Position numbers and translations under genes: made by a program. A stretch of DNA of 64,000 nt from Cellvibrionaceae bacterium 1162T.S.0a.05. GTDB taxonomy: Bacteria; Pseudomonadota; Gammaproteobacteria; Pseudomonadales; Cellvibrionaceae. Positions 62,615-64,000 of this stretch are shown here, piece by piece. The DNA lies in NCBI GenBank assembly GCA_000964245.1, contig LANB01000001.1, forward strand, positions 2,694,392 to 2,758,391, given 5' to 3'. Below the pieces are notes generated by a model. That model made no database searches and had not been told where the DNA came from. It saw only the letters and a program-made list of their open reading frames with translations. Every line of letters begins with the position of its first letter. Within the stretch, counting starts at the first letter, position 1.

Positions 62615-64000
62615 TTATTGCAAGTTGGGCGTATCCCAGGGCATCCAACGGTTGCGATCAACATTGAAATTGCCATCGCTGCGTTCGATGTTACTGGTAT
62701 TCGCCGAGTTGTTGCCAAGCAGGAACTTTTCCACAAAGGCATCGACTTCGCTTTGTTGCGAAGACGGGAACTGGCAGTGTTGATGGCCACCAACTTGCGA
62801 CACACCCATGCGATCTGCAATACCCAAGGCTTTATAGACTTCGCGTGCGGCAACAGATGCCGTGTAGGTGCTTTCGTTTCCAAGCCACTCCATACCGCTG
62901 TTTTCAATAACCAATAAACCGCGAGGCGCAACCATTGCAAGAAGCTCGTGATTGTCGACTGGTAAGCGAGTGACGGTTCCGCTGTTGGCGAATTGGTCGA
63001 AGTTGGCACTCATCCAGGGGTTTTCACCCACAATTTGACTTGCTGTTTGTACGTTGTGACCGGCAGCTTGCATTGCATCAGAGACACGCCAGGCGGCAAC
63101 ACCACCGGAACCACTTTCCTGTGGAATCGTCAGTGAAATACGTTCGTCAAAGGCACCGACAACAATAGCGCCTTTACCGTTGCGTGAACAACCGGTGACG
63201 CCGATTCGACTTGCATCAAAATTGTGGTTGCTATTTTGTTGCAGTAAATCAATCAAGCGGCTAACACCCCAGGCCCATGCCACCGTGGATGATGCACTGT
63301 GTCCGCTGCCATAAATATCAAAAAACTTACCCTGGCCACGTGAATTAATTCCGCTTTGCGCTCCCAGTTCATTGTTGGGGAAGGTCACTACGGCAACGCC
63401 TTTGTTTCTTAAAGCATTGTTGTTCAGGTTCGAACCGCCAATGCCAATCATGATTGGATAGGGTGCTGAACCACTTGTGGGCATGCTTACGCTGGCATTG
63501 AACGAAATGCTTTGGCCATTTTCAGTCACACTCACGTTGATACTGTTGTTGCTCACGCTACCGGAAACGCTGCCATTGAAATCAGGCTTTTCTCCGTAAA
63601 TCCAACGCTCATGCATTGCGGAAATCTCTGCACGACGACAGGTCCACTCTGAACGTGAACTCATATCGCTGCCGTTCATTTTGCGGAAGGGGTCAGGTAG
63701 TTCGTTGATTGTCGGTAAATTGTTGTAAGAGCCTGTTGAAGGCACAGAACAATTGCTGCCGGTATTTTCGATTTCGATTGGAACGTAATTGCCCCAATTA
63801 CCTGAGCCTGAAGATGAACTGGAAGAACTTGAAGAGGAGCTTGAAGAGGAACTTGAAGACGAGCTGGATGAACTTGAAGAAGAACTTCCGCCTACATTAC
63901 CAAAACCAATTGAGCCGTTGCAGTGCAACATTTCCGAATATTCACCACCGCCACAGGAACCATCCCAGGCGCCGGTATTGTCTTGCTGGTCTTCAGCCTG
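62615..64000 (-). CDS. CE15 glucuronoyl esterase with polyserine linker, 5' end cut by window edge
   Basis: The frame is open to the window edge, so the coding start is outside it; the in-window part is 461 residues. A partial N-terminal domain (ending DGSCGGGEYSEMLHCNGSIGFGN) is followed by a polyserine linker. The CE15 catalytic domain then follows: RRAEISAMHERWIYGEKPD, GVTGCSRNGKGAIVVGAFDERI with the nucleophile Ser in GCSRNGKGA, and QESGSGGVAAWR. ENPWMS and VGGHQHCQFP (predicted catalytic His) complete it. The enzyme cleaves ester links between lignin and glucuronoxylan. The polyserine linker is shared with the GH5 cellulase in the same window. The partial domain may be carbohydrate-binding; I do not identify its family. 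Confidence 0.92.
   Translation of the reverse strand, partial: QAEDQQDNTGAWDGSCGGGEYSEMLHCNGSIGFGNVGGSSSSSSSSSSSSSSSSSSSSSSSSSSGSGNWGNYVPIEIENTGSNCSVPSTGSYNNLPTINELPDPFRKMNGSDMSSRSEWTCRRAEISAMHERWIYGEKPDFNGSVSGSVSNNSINVSVTENGQSISFNASVSMPTSGSAPYPIMIGIGGSNLNNNALRNKGVAVVTFPNNELGAQSGINSRGQGKFFDIYGSGHSASSTVAWAWGVSRLIDLLQQNSNHNFDASRIGVTGCSRNGKGAIVVGAFDERISLTIPQESGSGGVAAWRVSDAMQAAGHNVQTASQIVGENPWMSANFDQFANSGTVTRLPVDNHELLAMVAPRGLLVIENSGMEWLGNESTYTASVAAREVYKALGIADRMGVSQVGGHQHCQFPSSQQSEVDAFVEKFLLGNNSANTSNIERSDGNFNVDRNRWMPWDTPNLQ

Overview
The window looks like the chromosome of a polysaccharide-degrading gammaproteobacterium of the Cellvibrionaceae type (Cellvibrio, Saccharophagus or Teredinibacter relatives). 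The evidence is a secreted CBM2-CBM10-GH5 cellulase and a CE15 glucuronoyl esterase with long polyserine linkers, a TonB-dependent receptor, polyserine lipoproteins and typical gammaproteobacterial housekeeping genes (rplU-rpmA-obgE-proB, rarD). This assignment is inference; no rRNA, tRNA or CRISPR array was seen.

Layout. 1-7.8 kb: a truncated sensor histidine kinase, a divergent TonB-dependent receptor, a 1058-aa lipoprotein and a PEP-CTERM protein; the two divergent intergenic regions share a CTAAAC/GTTTAG operator-like motif. 7.8-10.3 kb: a two-gene unit of a PYROXD2-like oxidoreductase and a membrane protein. 10.9-12.8 kb: the GH5 cellulase. 12.9-19.6 kb: an ECF sigma factor, a Ser/Thr kinase with TPRs, and a second lipoprotein paralogous to the first. 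19.7-25.6 kb: an envelope protein and the rplU, rpmA, obgE, proB and hisC-like genes, then a MAPEG protein. 25.9-27.0 kb: a GlxA-type regulator.

27.07-32.86 kb is an AT-rich insertion that reads as an integron cassette array without an integrase (a CALIN). It has four good attC sites and one degenerate one, and the start of each cassette is complementary to the start of its own attC. Cargo: a DUF1488-like protein, a HEPN-domain protein, a SIR2-domain protein, a SUKH (SMI1/KNR4) protein and a pair of secreted unknowns. HEPN and SIR2 are typical antiphage effector domains. A dense palindrome cluster lies at the left edge.

32.9-42.7 kb is a mosaic of small genes: MipA-like porin, CPBP protease, GFA protein, MDR oxidoreductase, STAS-like protein, AraC regulator with a divergent NmrA-like protein, DUF4345, GNAT, flavodoxin and an HTH protein. 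A 160-bp MITE-like element with perfect 21-bp terminal inverted repeats sits at 42.8-43.0 kb. 43.1-45.8 kb encodes a subtilase-like lipoprotein that appears to lack the catalytic serine. 46-51.5 kb: UbiA prenyltransferase, DUF2892 protein and an RND efflux pair. 51.5-64 kb: small envelope proteins, RarD, a large chemoreceptor, a ToxR-like regulator, a collagen-like choice-of-anchor I lipoprotein, an S9 peptidase and the CE15 esterase, which runs off the right end.

The most notable points are (i) the two paralogous lipoproteins, in which a core resembling the anthrax protective antigen/binary-toxin B pore-forming region is flanked by calcium-binding repeats and a seven-repeat FG-GAP propeller, and (ii) the orphan cassette array carrying HEPN, SIR2 and SUKH genes.
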